Shown: positions 35,844 to 44,745 of the stretch, piece by piece
How the letters are laid out: the number at the start of each line of letters is the position of its first letter
Position numbering within the stretch: the stretch's first letter is position 1
NCBI RefSeq assembly: GCF_007859715.1
Contig: NZ_SJPG01000001.1
Coordinates: forward strand, 4,118,728 to 4,182,727
Source: Rubinisphaera italica
GTDB taxonomy: Bacteria > Planctomycetota > Planctomycetia > Planctomycetales > Planctomycetaceae
DNA length: 64,000 nucleotides
Reading direction: 5' to 3'
Position numbers and translations under genes: made by a program
The notes under the pieces: model-generated
Told to the model about the DNA's origin: nothing
What the model saw: the letters and a program-made list of their open reading frames with translations, nothing else
Database searches by the model: none

Positions 35844-37442
35844 ATGCTGAAAATTTTCATGACGGCCGTCTTTCTAATCGCGGCTCTACCTCTTTCTGTT
35901 CTCGCCGAGCCTATTGAACTTTCGTTGCGGTCTCAGCAGGAAACGAAAGCGGGGAGCGGGCGATATCATCAGACGGTTCATGCCGAAACCTGGCAGCCTG
36001 AGCAGACGGCTCTGATTTTGTGCGATGTCTGGGATTCGCACACCTGTCAGAATGCAGTTTTGCGTCTCGAACAGATTGTCCCCCGACTCAATGAAGTCGT
36101 TCAGCAGGCTCGTGCAAATGGCGTGACGATCATTCATGCTCCAAGTGGTTGCATGGATAACTATGCCGATCACAAGGCTCGGCAACGGGCTGCCACTCTG
36201 GCGAAAGTTGAGCAGATTCCTGAAGAGATCAACAAATGGTGCTATCAGATTCCAGCCGAGGAAGCCGGGGTTTATCCGATCGATCAAACCGATGGCGGGA
36301 ATGACGACACTCCCGAGCAAAAATCCAAGTGGATCAAACAACTCAATGCGGAAGGTCGCAATCCGAAGCGTCCCTGGAAGAAAGAACATCCGGGAATTGA
36401 AATCGATGCCGAGCAGGATTTCATTTCGGATCGTGGGGATGAAGTCTGGAGTATTCTGGAAAGTCGCGGCATCAAAAATGTGATGATTGCTGGCGTGCAT
36501 ACCAATATGTGTGTGCTTGGTCGACCATTCGGTTTACGTCAAATGGCCCGCAATGGCAAGAACGCCGTGCTGATTCGCGATTTGACTGACACCATGTACA
36601 ACCCAGCTTCTGCTCCCTATGTGAGTCACTTTACGGGCACGGATCTGATCATCTCCCACATTGAACGGTTCGTTTGCCCGACGATTTCGAGTGATCAATT
36701 GATTGGGGGTGTTCCTGTTCGCTTTGAGAATGATAAACGGCCGCATCTGGTTATGGTGATCGCTGAAGATGAATACGATACGGCAGAATCATTACCTCCA
36801 TACGCGAAGGAAGAACTGGGCAAAGACTTTCGTGTCAGTTATGCGTTTGCTGCGGAAGAGGACCGCAATCTGATTCCCGGCATCGAGAAATTGAAAGAAG
36901 CCGACATCGCTTTGATTTCTGTTCGCCGTCGTGTGCTGCCTAAAGATGACATGCAGATTGTGCGGGATTATGTCGCGAGTGGAAAACCGGTAGTCGGCAT
37001 TCGGACGGCCAGTCATGCGTTTTACATCAAGAAAGCCCCCCCTGAGGGATACGGCGACTGGGAAACTTTCGATCAGGACGTTTTCGGCGGCAACTATCAC
37101 AACCATTACAAAAACGATTTGAAATCATCCGTCCGAATCGCTCAGGATGTCGAGCATCCGATTTTGAAAGGCATCGATCGTAGTCTGATCTTTCCTCAAG
37201 GCTGGTCTCTCTACAAAGTGATGCCCCTGGCTGAGGGAACGACTCCACTCATGTTTGCGAAAATCGAAGGCTATCCCGAAGAACCGGTCGCCTGGACATT
37301 CAAGCGAAAAGACGGCGGACGATCTTTCTACACCTCACTCGGCAATGTCGACGACTTCAAGCAGCCTGCGTTTCGGACAATGTTGAAGAATGGATTGCAT
37401 TGGGCGGTGGAGAAATCGGTTCCGGATTCTGAAGTGCAGTGA
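35844..37442 (+). CDS. Secreted isochorismatase-fold hydrolase fused to a ThuA-like domain
   Basis: A 532-residue protein with a signal peptide (MLKIFMTAVFLIAALPLSVL, AE cleavage). Residues about 50-285 are a cysteine hydrolase of the isochorismatase superfamily: TALILCDVWDSHTCQNAV with catalytic Asp61, and IKNVMIAGVHTNMCVLGRPFGLRQM with nucleophile Cys223. Residues about 295-530 resemble ThuA/type 1 glutamine-amidotransferase-like domains (LVMVIAEDEYDTAESLPPYA, VASGKPVVGIRTASHAF, VEHPILKGI, PVAWTFKRKDGGRSFYTSLG, NGLHWAVEK). ThuA domains occur in sugar metabolism and often appear secreted in planctomycetes. The combination suggests extracytoplasmic degradation of a small amide or sugar derivative, but the substrate is unknown. 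The ATG at 35844 has AGGAGAA 6 bases upstream. Confidence 0.87.
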   Translation: MLKIFMTAVFLIAALPLSVLAEPIELSLRSQQETKAGSGRYHQTVHAETWQPEQTALILCDVWDSHTCQNAVLRLEQIVPRLNEVVQQARANGVTIIHAPSGCMDNYADHKARQRAATLAKVEQIPEEINKWCYQIPAEEAGVYPIDQTDGGNDDTPEQKSKWIKQLNAEGRNPKRPWKKEHPGIEIDAEQDFISDRGDEVWSILESRGIKNVMIAGVHTNMCVLGRPFGLRQMARNGKNAVLIRDLTDTMYNPASAPYVSHFTGTDLIISHIERFVCPTISSDQLIGGVPVRFENDKRPHLVMVIAEDEYDTAESLPPYAKEELGKDFRVSYAFAAEEDRNLIPGIEKLKEADIALISVRRRVLPKDDMQIVRDYVASGKPVVGIRTASHAFYIKKAPPEGYGDWETFDQDVFGGNYHNHYKNDLKSSVRIAQDVEHPILKGIDRSLIFPQGWSLYKVMPLAEGTTPLMFAKIEGYPEEPVAWTFKRKDGGRSFYTSLGNVDDFKQPAFRTMLKNGLHWAVEKSVPDSEVQ

Positions 37443-37485
37443 TCAATTCGTTCCCCATGACTTGATTTTGTATCAAGGTAAAATA

Positions 37486-37600
37486 TACAAGCACGAAGCG
37501 CAAGCGAGTGTGTTCAATCGGACATGACACACTCGCTTGCGCTTCGTTTTTTTATTCTTGTATTCTGGGGGCTTCGCTTCGCTACGACGCCAGCCACCCA
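37486..37600. repeat. Palindromic repeat copy 6 (truncated) plus GGGGGCTTCGCT repeat
   Basis: Positions 37486-37548 carry the left arm of the long palindromic family (TACAAGCACGAAGCGCAAGC), but the right arm stops after GCGCTTCGT, where GCTTGTA is replaced by a T-run. This gives the element a terminator-like end. Positions 37562-37600 (ATTCTGGGGGCTTCGCT... CCAGCCACCCA) match 40677-40717 with a few differences, a second dispersed family. Confidence 0.82.
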
Positions 37601-37623
37601 TGTTCAATTACGGGCACCTCCCA

Positions 37624-38742
37624 TCAAGTGGAAAGTTCGCCTTCCCGTTCGAAGGGATTGGCAGCAGGATTTAATTTGCAGAGATAAATCCCGAATTCGT
37701 AGAGGAATATCAGCGGGAACATCATCAGTAACATGCTGGCCGGGTCGGAGGGTGTGAGAATCATGGAAAGACCAGCGATCACCAGAATCGCCATGCGGCG
37801 CTGTTCGCGGTAAACGGTTTCGGTGAAGATGTTCAGACGGTTCAGGAAAACCATGACGAGTGGTAACTGGAAACTGATGCCGAACATCAGCGGCAGGAAG
37901 ACCGCAAATGAAACCCATTCCGAAAGCCGAATCTGAGGTTGGACGTCCAGCCAGGCATTAAAGCTGAGTAGGAATTCCAGGATGAACGGGAAGACGACGT
38001 AAAAACAGAATACCGCTCCGATTAAGAAAAGCACCAGACTGAGGGAGCCGTAGAGATAAACAAATTTGCGTTCGTGCGGGTATAAACCGGAAGCGACGAA
38101 CATCCAGGCGTTGAAGAAAATCCAGGGACTGGAGAGCACAACCCCAGAGACCAGGGCCACTTTCACATACGTTAAAAAGGCTTCCTGTACATTCAGGGTG
38201 ACTGGTCGATTGGTTTTCTTGACCACTTCTCGAAAAATTGAGAACTCGGGTGCGCGAATTCGGAGGGTGATTTCTGCAGGTTTGGCTTTAGGGTCTGTGG
38301 ACGATGTCCCTACGGGAGTTGGGAATTTTCCTGGATCGGCTTTGTGAAGTGCGTTCAGCAGGTCGGCTTGAGGAATTTGCACATCAATTTGCGGGCCGTT
38401 CAATCGGGCATTGGCTCGGGGGATCCCCGTCGCTTCTTCTTCAAGCTCTTCCTCAGTTTTCTTCTTGCCTTCGGTGAGCGATGTCGTCCAGCTGACAAAG
38501 CGTTCGATGAATGAGTCATCGCCGAGATCATCAATCCGGTGTTCGCCGAGACCGTGTCGGATCAAGGCTCGATCGATCGGACTGCGGACCAGTGCGACGA
38601 GCTTGTTTCCGAAAATGAGCGTAAAAATCGAAACGAGAATCACGCCGAGCAATGCTCGTATCAAATAATAGCGCAGCTCTTCGAGGTGATCCCCGAAGCT
38701 CATGCTGGAGTCGTCAAACAGGTCTTTGGATCGGAGTGCCAT
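37624..38742 (-). CDS. tatC: Sec-independent translocase subunit TatC with large insertion
   Basis: A 372-residue membrane protein of the twin-arginine export system, which recognises RR signal peptides and moves folded proteins. Seen: the N-terminal SFGDHLEELRYYLIRALLG (15-33, family motif HLxELR), the segment NVQEAFLTYVKVALVSG before helix 2, ASGLYPHERKFVYLYGS, and SFAVFLPLMFGISFQLPLVMVFL, RRMAILVIAGLSMILTPSDPASMLLMMFPLIFLYEFGIYL. Most TatC proteins are about 250 residues; the excess is a charged stretch between helix 1 and helix 2 (about 60-175, with EGKKKTEEELEEEA). The start at 38742 (MALRSK) fits the family; the frame extends 44 codons further without support. tatA is not in the window. 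Confidence 0.94.
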   Translation of the reverse strand: MALRSKDLFDDSSMSFGDHLEELRYYLIRALLGVILVSIFTLIFGNKLVALVRSPIDRALIRHGLGEHRIDDLGDDSFIERFVSWTTSLTEGKKKTEEELEEEATGIPRANARLNGPQIDVQIPQADLLNALHKADPGKFPTPVGTSSTDPKAKPAEITLRIRAPEFSIFREVVKKTNRPVTLNVQEAFLTYVKVALVSGVVLSSPWIFFNAWMFVASGLYPHERKFVYLYGSLSLVLFLIGAVFCFYVVFPFILEFLLSFNAWLDVQPQIRLSEWVSFAVFLPLMFGISFQLPLVMVFLNRLNIFTETVYREQRRMAILVIAGLSMILTPSDPASMLLMMFPLIFLYEFGIYLCKLNPAANPFEREGELST

Positions 38743-39165
38743 GATTATTTCACTTCTTCGCACAGGAATGGTGGCGCAAATTCCGTGAGGAAATGTGCCT
38801 GGAGATTTGCCGGAGAACGTGATGGGTACTCGGTCGGGCAAAAGGAGATTTACCCCGGAGAGCAATGTTCGCAACCTGCCGTCCAGGTGATTTTCAACTT
38901 CCTCAATATCAGCGACGAAGTTGAAATTTAATAACCCAGACTACAGGAAGATCTATTATGGACAGGAAACCGGCCTGATGCAACGCAAATCGGTCATGGA
39001 AATGATTCCCGAATGCGAAAGGGTCAATCTTGCAAAATCATAGAAATATGCGATGACTGGTAAATAGCGAGTCAACATGTTTTGATATCATCAATATTCC
39101 GTCAACTGATGAACCGTATTTTACGGATAGTTGAGTACTGAAATTATGATTCAGGAGAGAATCTC
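38743..39165. other. Intergenic region, divergent promoters expected
   Basis: About 420 bases between tatC (leftward) and the PQQ-like propeller gene (rightward). Short open frames are not credible as genes. I saw no RNA element or repeat. Confidence 0.4.
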
Positions 39166-40662
39166 ATGCGGCTACTTTCTCAATTCTCTGCGGTTCTGAG
39201 CATTTCCTGCTGTTGTTTGATTGCGATCTCTGCGAATTCAGCCTGTGCAGCCGACTGGAATCAATGGCGGGGACCTGACCGGACTGGCTATGTTGCGACT
39301 ACCCCTGCTGTAATCTCTGAATTACCGGCTCTGGGGTTAACACCGACTTGGATTACCGACTCGATTCCTTCTGCCAAAGGCGGCGGCTGGGGATCTCCTG
39401 TGGTGGCGGATGGTAAGGTCTATCTGTTTGCCCATAAGAAAGAACTGGTGGGGGATCCGCCGGGAGAGAAACAGTTTCCGTATTTGTCACCTGAAAAGCG
39501 AACACCTCTTTCTGATGAAGAATATGCAGAATACGAAAAGAATCGCCGAGCCGAGGATGCCGAGCGGGCCAAGGCTTATGAGTTTCGTGAATTTGTGCTG
39601 GCTTACGATGCATTGACTGGTCAGGAAGAGTGGGTCAACCAGAGTGAATCGACCTATACCCGATTTCCCCAATCGGGATGTCCAACGATCGTGGCCGGGA
39701 AATTATTAATTCTCGGAGCAGGTCGGACGGCTCGATGTCTTGATGCGAAAACTGGTGAGCAACTCTGGGAAACTAAACTGCCCGGCGAGTTCAGCGACGA
39801 ATTTTACCAGGCTTCGGTTCTGGTGGTCGATCAAATCGCTGTATTTAATGCGACGCATTTATTCGGGCTGGATCTCAACTCTGGATCCATCGTCTGGTCA
39901 GGAGATCCCGAGCAGACGAAAAGTAAACACGCTTCGCCGGCCGCCTGGACACATCAGGGAAAGAACTATGTGATTTCTATTGGCAATGGCGGCGATGCGG
40001 TTTGCTTGAATCCACAAACTGGCGAAGTGATTTGGAAAGTCGCTGCGGAGGGCGGAAGTGCTTCGCCCGTTGTTACAGGTGACAAGTTGCTGATTTATGG
40101 CAATAGCCGCAAGAAGGGGCTGGCCTGCTTTAAGATGACGCCTCAGGAAGCGGATCAAGTATGGGTCTTTCAGCGAGTGACCGACAAAGGGAGTACGCCG
40201 ATTGTTGCCAATGGAGCCGTCTACGTGCAGGGGGAACGCAAACTGGCTTGTGTGGATCTGGAAACGGGTCAGCAAATGTGGATGGCGAATCTCGATATGG
40301 AAAATCCGCAATGGGGTTCACCCATTGCAGCGGGGGATATTGGATTTTACGCCTACGATGGCATACTGGGATTCTCCTTGAACCCAGATGAATTCGTAAC
40401 CCGGTTCGATGCCAAGATCGACAAGAATCATCTGCTGGCGCCGACGAGTCATTTTCGAGAGCTTTATCAGATGGACAGCAACGACCTCGATGCCGAGGCT
40501 CGTAAGAAAGCGTTGAAGGACTATCAGCAAAACGTCGGACGGCACGGTCCTCTCAAATGCGCCACCCCAGCATTTGCGGATGGATTTCTGTATCTGCGAT
40601 TGAGTGATCGACTCGTCTGTTACGATTTGAGGGCTGCATCACAACAGGTTTCGCAGAGGTGA
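39166..40662 (+). CDS. Secreted PQQ-like beta-propeller protein
   Basis: A 498-residue protein with a signal peptide (cleavage near residue 28, NSACA|ADWNQ). Just after it comes WNQWRGPDRTGY, the hallmark start of planctomycete outer membrane BamB-like/PQQ propeller proteins. The blades repeat forms of AYDALTGQEEWVNQSES, CLDAKTGEQLWETKLPGEF, GLDLNSGSIVWSGDPEQ, CLNPQTGEVIWKVAAEGG and CVDLETGQQMWMANLDM, each with the Gly-x-x-x-W signature. There are no evident PQQ-binding or catalytic residues, so it is probably a scaffold or binding protein rather than a dehydrogenase. AGGAGAGA lies 5 bases before the ATG. Confidence 0.9.
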   Translation: MRLLSQFSAVLSISCCCLIAISANSACAADWNQWRGPDRTGYVATTPAVISELPALGLTPTWITDSIPSAKGGGWGSPVVADGKVYLFAHKKELVGDPPGEKQFPYLSPEKRTPLSDEEYAEYEKNRRAEDAERAKAYEFREFVLAYDALTGQEEWVNQSESTYTRFPQSGCPTIVAGKLLILGAGRTARCLDAKTGEQLWETKLPGEFSDEFYQASVLVVDQIAVFNATHLFGLDLNSGSIVWSGDPEQTKSKHASPAAWTHQGKNYVISIGNGGDAVCLNPQTGEVIWKVAAEGGSASPVVTGDKLLIYGNSRKKGLACFKMTPQEADQVWVFQRVTDKGSTPIVANGAVYVQGERKLACVDLETGQQMWMANLDMENPQWGSPIAAGDIGFYAYDGILGFSLNPDEFVTRFDAKIDKNHLLAPTSHFRELYQMDSNDLDAEARKKALKDYQQNVGRHGPLKCATPAFADGFLYLRLSDRLVCYDLRAASQQVSQR

Positions 40663-40676
40663 TTGTTAGCACTTAA

Positions 40677-40717
40677 CATTCTGGGGGCTTCGCTGCGCTA
40701 CGACCCCAGCCACCCAC
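40677..40717. repeat. GGGGGCTTCGCT intergenic repeat, copy 2
   Basis: ACATTCTGGGGGCTTCGCTG followed by CGCTACGACCCCAGCCACCC matches 37562-37600 with two or three differences. It lies just before the terminator that ends the propeller gene. Confidence 0.7.
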
Positions 40718-40733
40718 GATTGATCAAAACAAT

Positions 40734-40772
40734 AAGGGAACGCGAGGTTAAATACCTCCCGTTCCCTTTTTT
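40734..40772. terminator. Bidirectional rho-independent terminator
   Basis: AAGGGAACG and CGTTCCCTT form the outer stem, with GAGG/CCTC as an inner stem and TAAATA as the loop, flanked by T6. It lies between the convergent propeller and cyclophilin genes. Confidence 0.9.
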
Positions 40773-40792
40773 ACCCTCAACCTTCAACCAAT

Positions 40793-41329
40793 TTACTTCG
40801 CCGTTTCAATCACGCGGCTCGATTTGATTTTCACCTCTTCGAGAGGCTTATCGGCAGAGTTGGTTTCGACGCCACCGATTTTCAGGACGACATCCAGAGA
40901 ATCCTGGTCTGCTGTTTTTCCAAAAACGGTATACTGGTTATCCAGATGGGGAACTCGTCCCAGGCAGATGAAGAATTGAGAACCGGCAGAGTTCGGATCG
41001 CTCGTGCGGGCCATCGACAAAACACCGGCTTCGTGGGGTTTGTCGTTGAATTCCTGAGGAATGGTATAGCCCGGCCCACCTGTTCCTGTGCCGTTTGGGC
41101 AGCCAATCTGAACGACGAAATCGGGAATCACTCGATGAGCGATGATGCCATCGTAAAAGCCGATTTTTGTCAGGCCGAGAATGTTTTTGCAGTGACCTGG
41201 AGCGACATCCAGCCACATATCGAGCAGGATTTTGCCGGCTGTGGTATCGAATTCGATTTGATAATTGTTCTTGTCGAAATCCATCTCCGCGATCGCGGCG
41301 TCTACATCGGCCCGGTAATTTTTACTCAT
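40793..41329 (-). CDS. Cyclophilin-type peptidyl-prolyl isomerase
   Basis: A 178-residue cytoplasmic protein. Seen: GFYDGIIAHRVIPDFVVQIGCP with catalytic Arg66, Phe71 and Gln74; GTGGPGYTIPQEFND; GVLSMARTSDPNSAGSQFFICLG; and HLDNQYTVFGKT. There is no signal peptide, so it acts inside the cell on proline bonds during folding. The Trp of eukaryotic cyclophilins that binds cyclosporin is replaced by His (PHLDNQYTVFG), as in many bacterial forms. The first 25 residues (SKNYRADVDAAIAEMDFDKN) are a short helical extension. A weak AGGAATGAG lies 12 bases upstream. Confidence 0.92.
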   Translation of the reverse strand: MSKNYRADVDAAIAEMDFDKNNYQIEFDTTAGKILLDMWLDVAPGHCKNILGLTKIGFYDGIIAHRVIPDFVVQIGCPNGTGTGGPGYTIPQEFNDKPHEAGVLSMARTSDPNSAGSQFFICLGRVPHLDNQYTVFGKTADQDSLDVVLKIGGVETNSADKPLEEVKIKSSRVIETAK

Positions 41330-41572
41330 AATTAAAACTCATTCCTGTGAAGTGCGGCTGGCATTCCCAGCCAAAACTGAATTATTTTTCCATAGATGGC
41401 GGCTAATAGGCCATACAGGTTAATGATTTAGAATGCAAATTCAAACATGCGTGGGATAATAACTCCGGGAGAAGCGATCTGTTGACAGACAAATTCGATT
41501 GCGTGAAGTTTCTGTAATGAAACCGATGATTTCGCTTACGATATCTACATTACTCAGAACCAGACGTCAGAG

Positions 41573-41956
41573 TTAACCGTCCGAAGAGGTCGCTCCGGTG
41601 ATGTCGTTCGCGTAGGTATTAATCCGACTCACTACACCATGAATGTCATTGTCGGAAACACCGCGATTTTCCAGAACCGTGAGTAAATGTCCTACAAAAG
41701 CGGTCAGGTGTTTTGAAGTGATGCCCCGTCCGGCATGGGCGTAGGGGAGATCGAGCCCGCCATATTTTTCCGGCCCCCCGAGTGCAGCAGCGATAAACTC
41801 AGATTGCATCTGGCGCTGCTTCGGCATGTCGACGTTTTCAAAAAAACCACTTAACAGCGGATCTGCTAAAACAAGATCGTACATGTCGTCGATAATCTGC
41901 CGGATTTCTTTGGATCCTCCAAGTCGATAATACAGCGTCTCTTCGTTGGAATTCAT
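41573..41956 (-). CDS. Truncated haemoglobin, group I
   Basis: A 127-residue globin. Family marks: LYYRLGGSKEIRQIIDDMYDLVLADPLLSGFF with B10 Tyr26, GGPEKYGGLDLPYAHAGRGIT with the proximal His74, and KHLTAFVGHLLTVLENRGV. The HAGRGIT segment is like that of group I (HbN-type) proteins. Group I truncated globins bind oxygen and can detoxify nitric oxide. The ATG at 41956 has AGGAG 8 bases upstream. No nitrogen-oxide genes are beside it; the nearest genes are a cyclophilin and an AspT/YidE-type transporter, which do not explain its role. Confidence 0.92.
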   Translation of the reverse strand: MNSNEETLYYRLGGSKEIRQIIDDMYDLVLADPLLSGFFENVDMPKQRQMQSEFIAAALGGPEKYGGLDLPYAHAGRGITSKHLTAFVGHLLTVLENRGVSDNDIHGVVSRINTYANDITGATSSDG

Positions 41957-42367
41957 CTGGCTACTCCTGGGAGAGTGGTTGATCGCTTTGAATAAATCCT
42001 GTTTGTGAATGAAATACTGTCAGGCAACTGGCTGTCATCTGTTTTGCGACAATCATTGGAGAGTTCTGTTCCCTGAGATCATCTCACCACAATTCAATTG
42101 TAACCGGCGGGAAAGGAAATTTGAACTGGATCGAACGTACGGATTTGTCGCACTTCATCCATCATGTCGAGAATAACCAGTAATCGCTGCTGACTTCATA
42201 AGGGTTCGTTGAAGTCAAAAATTCTCGGCTCCGGTAGTCTTGTATTTGGGAGCCTCATAGTCAAAATTTAGCCTGAAGACATAATACGAAAACAGTCTTA
42301 ACAAATCGAACCGTCCCCTTTGTCTGGTTGCTCACCTTGACGAACCATCCTGGCCAGCGATAGTACT
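41957..42367. other. Intergenic region without a recognised gene
   Basis: About 410 bases between the divergent globin and transporter genes. No repeat, RNA structure or short gene stands out. Confidence 0.4.
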
Positions 42368-44032
42368 ATGGATTTGCTGAATTCGCTAACTCCGACGAGT
42401 CAATCCATACTCGTTATCTCACTTGTGGCAACAACCGGCTTGGCGCTTGGCAGTCTCAAGTTTCGTGGGATCGGCCTCGGCTCTGCCGGTGCCCTGTTCA
42501 CTGGAATTGCCTTTGCCCATTATGGAGTGGTGATTGAACCAGAGATTCTGCATTTCGCGAAAGAGTTCGGTCTGATTCTGTTCGTGTTCACAATCGGAAT
42601 CCAATTGGGTCCGAGTATTATTGATCTGTGGAGACATCAGGGAGTTCGTCTGAATGCCTTGGCGATTCTCATCGTATTGAGCGGAGCTTTGCTGACCGTT
42701 TTGATGGCATTTCTTCTCAATATCCAGGGAGAGGCAGCCGCCGGTTTGTTTTCCGGGGCAACGACAAACACTCCTTCACTGGGAGCGGCACAGCAGGTGC
42801 TTGCGGAACAGTCGACAGATGCGGAGGGTTCGAGCAGTCTCCTCGCTTTAGGGTATGCGGTAGCCTATCCTGGAGGCATCGTCGGCATCATCGCTTCGAT
42901 TCTACTTCTCAAGCGGATATTTAATATCGATCTGGAGGCGGAGAAAAAGCAACTGATCGATCAAGCTCCACAAGCCCCTCCCCTGGAACGAAGAAATCTG
43001 TTGATTCTGAATGCAAACTTGAGCGGAGTACCTCTGGGAGAAATCCCCGGGCGTCAGGAAACGCATGTGATGATCTCGCGGATCTGGAAGAAGCAGGAAG
43101 ATGTCGTTCATCCTGCGGCTGATGAGACACCGGTCGAAGTCGGAGATGTGATTCTGACGGTTGGAACGGCTTCCGAATTGGATCGCTTTCAGATGATCGT
43201 CGGACAGGTTTCCGATCAGAATTTGATGGAAGCCCGTGGCGATGCCAGCTGGCAACGAGTGATCGTCACCAATAAAAAAATTCTGGGAGATTCTTTAGGT
43301 GAGTTGGGTTTGCATCAGCGATATGACGTGAATGCCACGCGGTTGATTCGAGCCGGTGTAGAGATGGTCCCAAACAGAGCGACGCGACTCCACTTCGGCG
43401 ATCTGCTACGTATCGTTGGGAATACAGAGAATCTCATACAGGCATCCCGTTTTCTCGGCAATGAACCCAAAGAACTGGACCATACTCAGTTCATTCCCTT
43501 TTTTGTCGGTCTGACCGTGGGCGTCATCTGTGGTTTGATTCCAATCAGCTTACCAGGATTGCCTGTGCCTGTTCGTCTTGGACTGGCCGGTGGTCCGCTG
43601 CTGGTAGCGATTTTGTTCAGTCTGATCGGAAACTTGGGCACTCTTGTCTGGTACATTCCCAGTAATGCGAATCATTCAATCCGCGAACTGGGAATCATCC
43701 TGTTTCTGGTCTGTGTTGGGCTCAATGCGGGCGGGAATTTTATGGAGACCGTGCTCACGTCAACAGGTGCAATTTGGTTGCTGGCTGGTATTGTGATCAC
43801 AATGGTTCCGTTACTGATCACCGGTCTGGTCGCCCGTTATTGGCTCCGGCTCAATTTCCTGACACTCTCAGGCGTCATTGCCGGCAGCATGACTGACCCC
43901 CCTGCACTCGCATTTGCATCATCCTTATGCCAGGCCGAGGGGGCTTCGATCGCCTATGCTGCCGTCTACCCTCTGGCCATGATGTTAAGAATCCTTGTTG
44001 CCCAAATTCTTGTCTTGCTGTTGTGCGGGTAG
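42368..44032 (+). CDS. AspT/YidE-type (AAEx) transporter with RCK_C domains
   Basis: A 554-residue membrane protein. The N-terminal half has five hydrophobic segments (about 14-180), including TIGIQLGPSIIDLWR and GLFSGATTNTPSLGAAQQVLAE, which contain the family's conserved small-residue and Thr motifs. The middle part (205-370) holds two TrkA-C-like regulatory domains (NLLILNANLSGVPLGEIPG, VTNKKILGDSLGELGLHQRYDVNATRLIRAG). The C-terminal half repeats the membrane unit (SLPGLPVPVRLGLAGGPLLVAIL, FLVCVGLNAGGNFMETVL, GSMTDPPALAFASSL). This is the aspartate:alanine exchanger layout. Substrate unknown, since most members are uncharacterised. No clear ribosome site; the start follows a typical short N-terminus. 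Confidence 0.87.
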   Translation: MDLLNSLTPTSQSILVISLVATTGLALGSLKFRGIGLGSAGALFTGIAFAHYGVVIEPEILHFAKEFGLILFVFTIGIQLGPSIIDLWRHQGVRLNALAILIVLSGALLTVLMAFLLNIQGEAAAGLFSGATTNTPSLGAAQQVLAEQSTDAEGSSSLLALGYAVAYPGGIVGIIASILLLKRIFNIDLEAEKKQLIDQAPQAPPLERRNLLILNANLSGVPLGEIPGRQETHVMISRIWKKQEDVVHPAADETPVEVGDVILTVGTASELDRFQMIVGQVSDQNLMEARGDASWQRVIVTNKKILGDSLGELGLHQRYDVNATRLIRAGVEMVPNRATRLHFGDLLRIVGNTENLIQASRFLGNEPKELDHTQFIPFFVGLTVGVICGLIPISLPGLPVPVRLGLAGGPLLVAILFSLIGNLGTLVWYIPSNANHSIRELGIILFLVCVGLNAGGNFMETVLTSTGAIWLLAGIVITMVPLLITGLVARYWLRLNFLTLSGVIAGSMTDPPALAFASSLCQAEGASIAYAAVYPLAMMLRILVAQILVLLLCG

Positions 44033-44104
44033 CCTGACAATGTCGTCCAGATTCCGTGACGGTCCTTGGAACTTGTCTAATACAAACAATTCCGGGAGTG
44101 GGGC

Positions 44105-44554
44105 TTATCCATTCAAAACAATCTCTTTTTCCTGCGACTTGCATAACCCAATTGCCAGCAAAAACCAGCCAATCAGAAATGAAAGTCCTCCAAGCGGGAC
44201 AATCATGCCGAGCCAGGGCTGGTTCAGTAAAGCAAGCAGATAGAGACATCCTGAAAAAAGCAGAATGCCAGTGACAAAGAAATAGCCTGCAGCATTGAGC
44301 AACCGACGCGAATGATGCGGATAAAAAGCACCGATGAACAGCAATCCGAAAGCATGCCAGAACTGGTATTCTGCTCCCGTTTTGAAATCCTGCAGATACT
44401 TGTGAGCAGCAGGAATGGGGTGCCCCATGACCATTTTGGGTGGTTGGTCTCCGTAGAGCTTGATGAATCGATCTTCCAGACCATGAGCAGCAAAGGCACC
44501 AAAAATAACGGCCCAAAATGCCAGAACTGCTCCCAAGGCTCCCCAACGATTCAT
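44105..44554 (-). CDS. DUF423 small membrane protein
   Basis: A 149-residue protein with four predicted helices. Seen: GALGAVLAFWAVIFGAFAAHGLE (DUF423/YgdD start), YLQDFKTGAEYQFWHAFGLLFIGAF with the conserved YQxxHA, and the helices AGYFFVTGILLFSGCLYLLAL and IVPLGGLSFLIGWFLLAIGL. The AAHGLE and QFWHA motifs are the family hallmarks. Function is unknown in all species. The true start is the ATG at 44554, with GAAGG 10 bases upstream; the frame is open for another 45 codons without support. The gene converges with the AspT-type transporter. Confidence 0.92.
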   Translation of the reverse strand: MNRWGALGAVLAFWAVIFGAFAAHGLEDRFIKLYGDQPPKMVMGHPIPAAHKYLQDFKTGAEYQFWHAFGLLFIGAFYPHHSRRLLNAAGYFFVTGILLFSGCLYLLALLNQPWLGMIVPLGGLSFLIGWFLLAIGLCKSQEKEIVLNG

Positions 44555-44608
44555 GATATTTTTTCCTTCAATCCTTGTGTCACAGGGGCTTTTTAAACTC
44601 AGCAGGCT

Positions 44609-44687
44609 GGCACGTCCCTGAGCATCGCGAAGGGCGTGGCGATGTGATATCACCACACTCACCACTTTGTTCTGGGATGTGCCGCCC
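44609..44687. repeat. Inverted repeat with partial match to 57.17 kb
   Basis: GGCACGTCCC (44609-44618) pairs with GGGATGTGCC (44674-44683) with one wobble. The right part TTCTGGGATGTGCCGCCC resembles TTCTGGGACGTGCCACCC at 57178-57195. It lies between the DUF423 and Nramp-like genes. Confidence 0.5.
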
Positions 44688-44745
44688 AATCCGAATCATG
44701 TTAGTGACATCCGAAACAGGCGCCCCGAGCCAGTCATGACTCGAC

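Noticed and set aside
43875..44546. Minus-strand open frame of 223 codons over the end of the AspT-type gene and the DUF423 gene
   Set aside because: It is out of frame with the clear DUF423 gene on the same strand; the translated sequence is rich in Cys, Arg and Ser without motifs.
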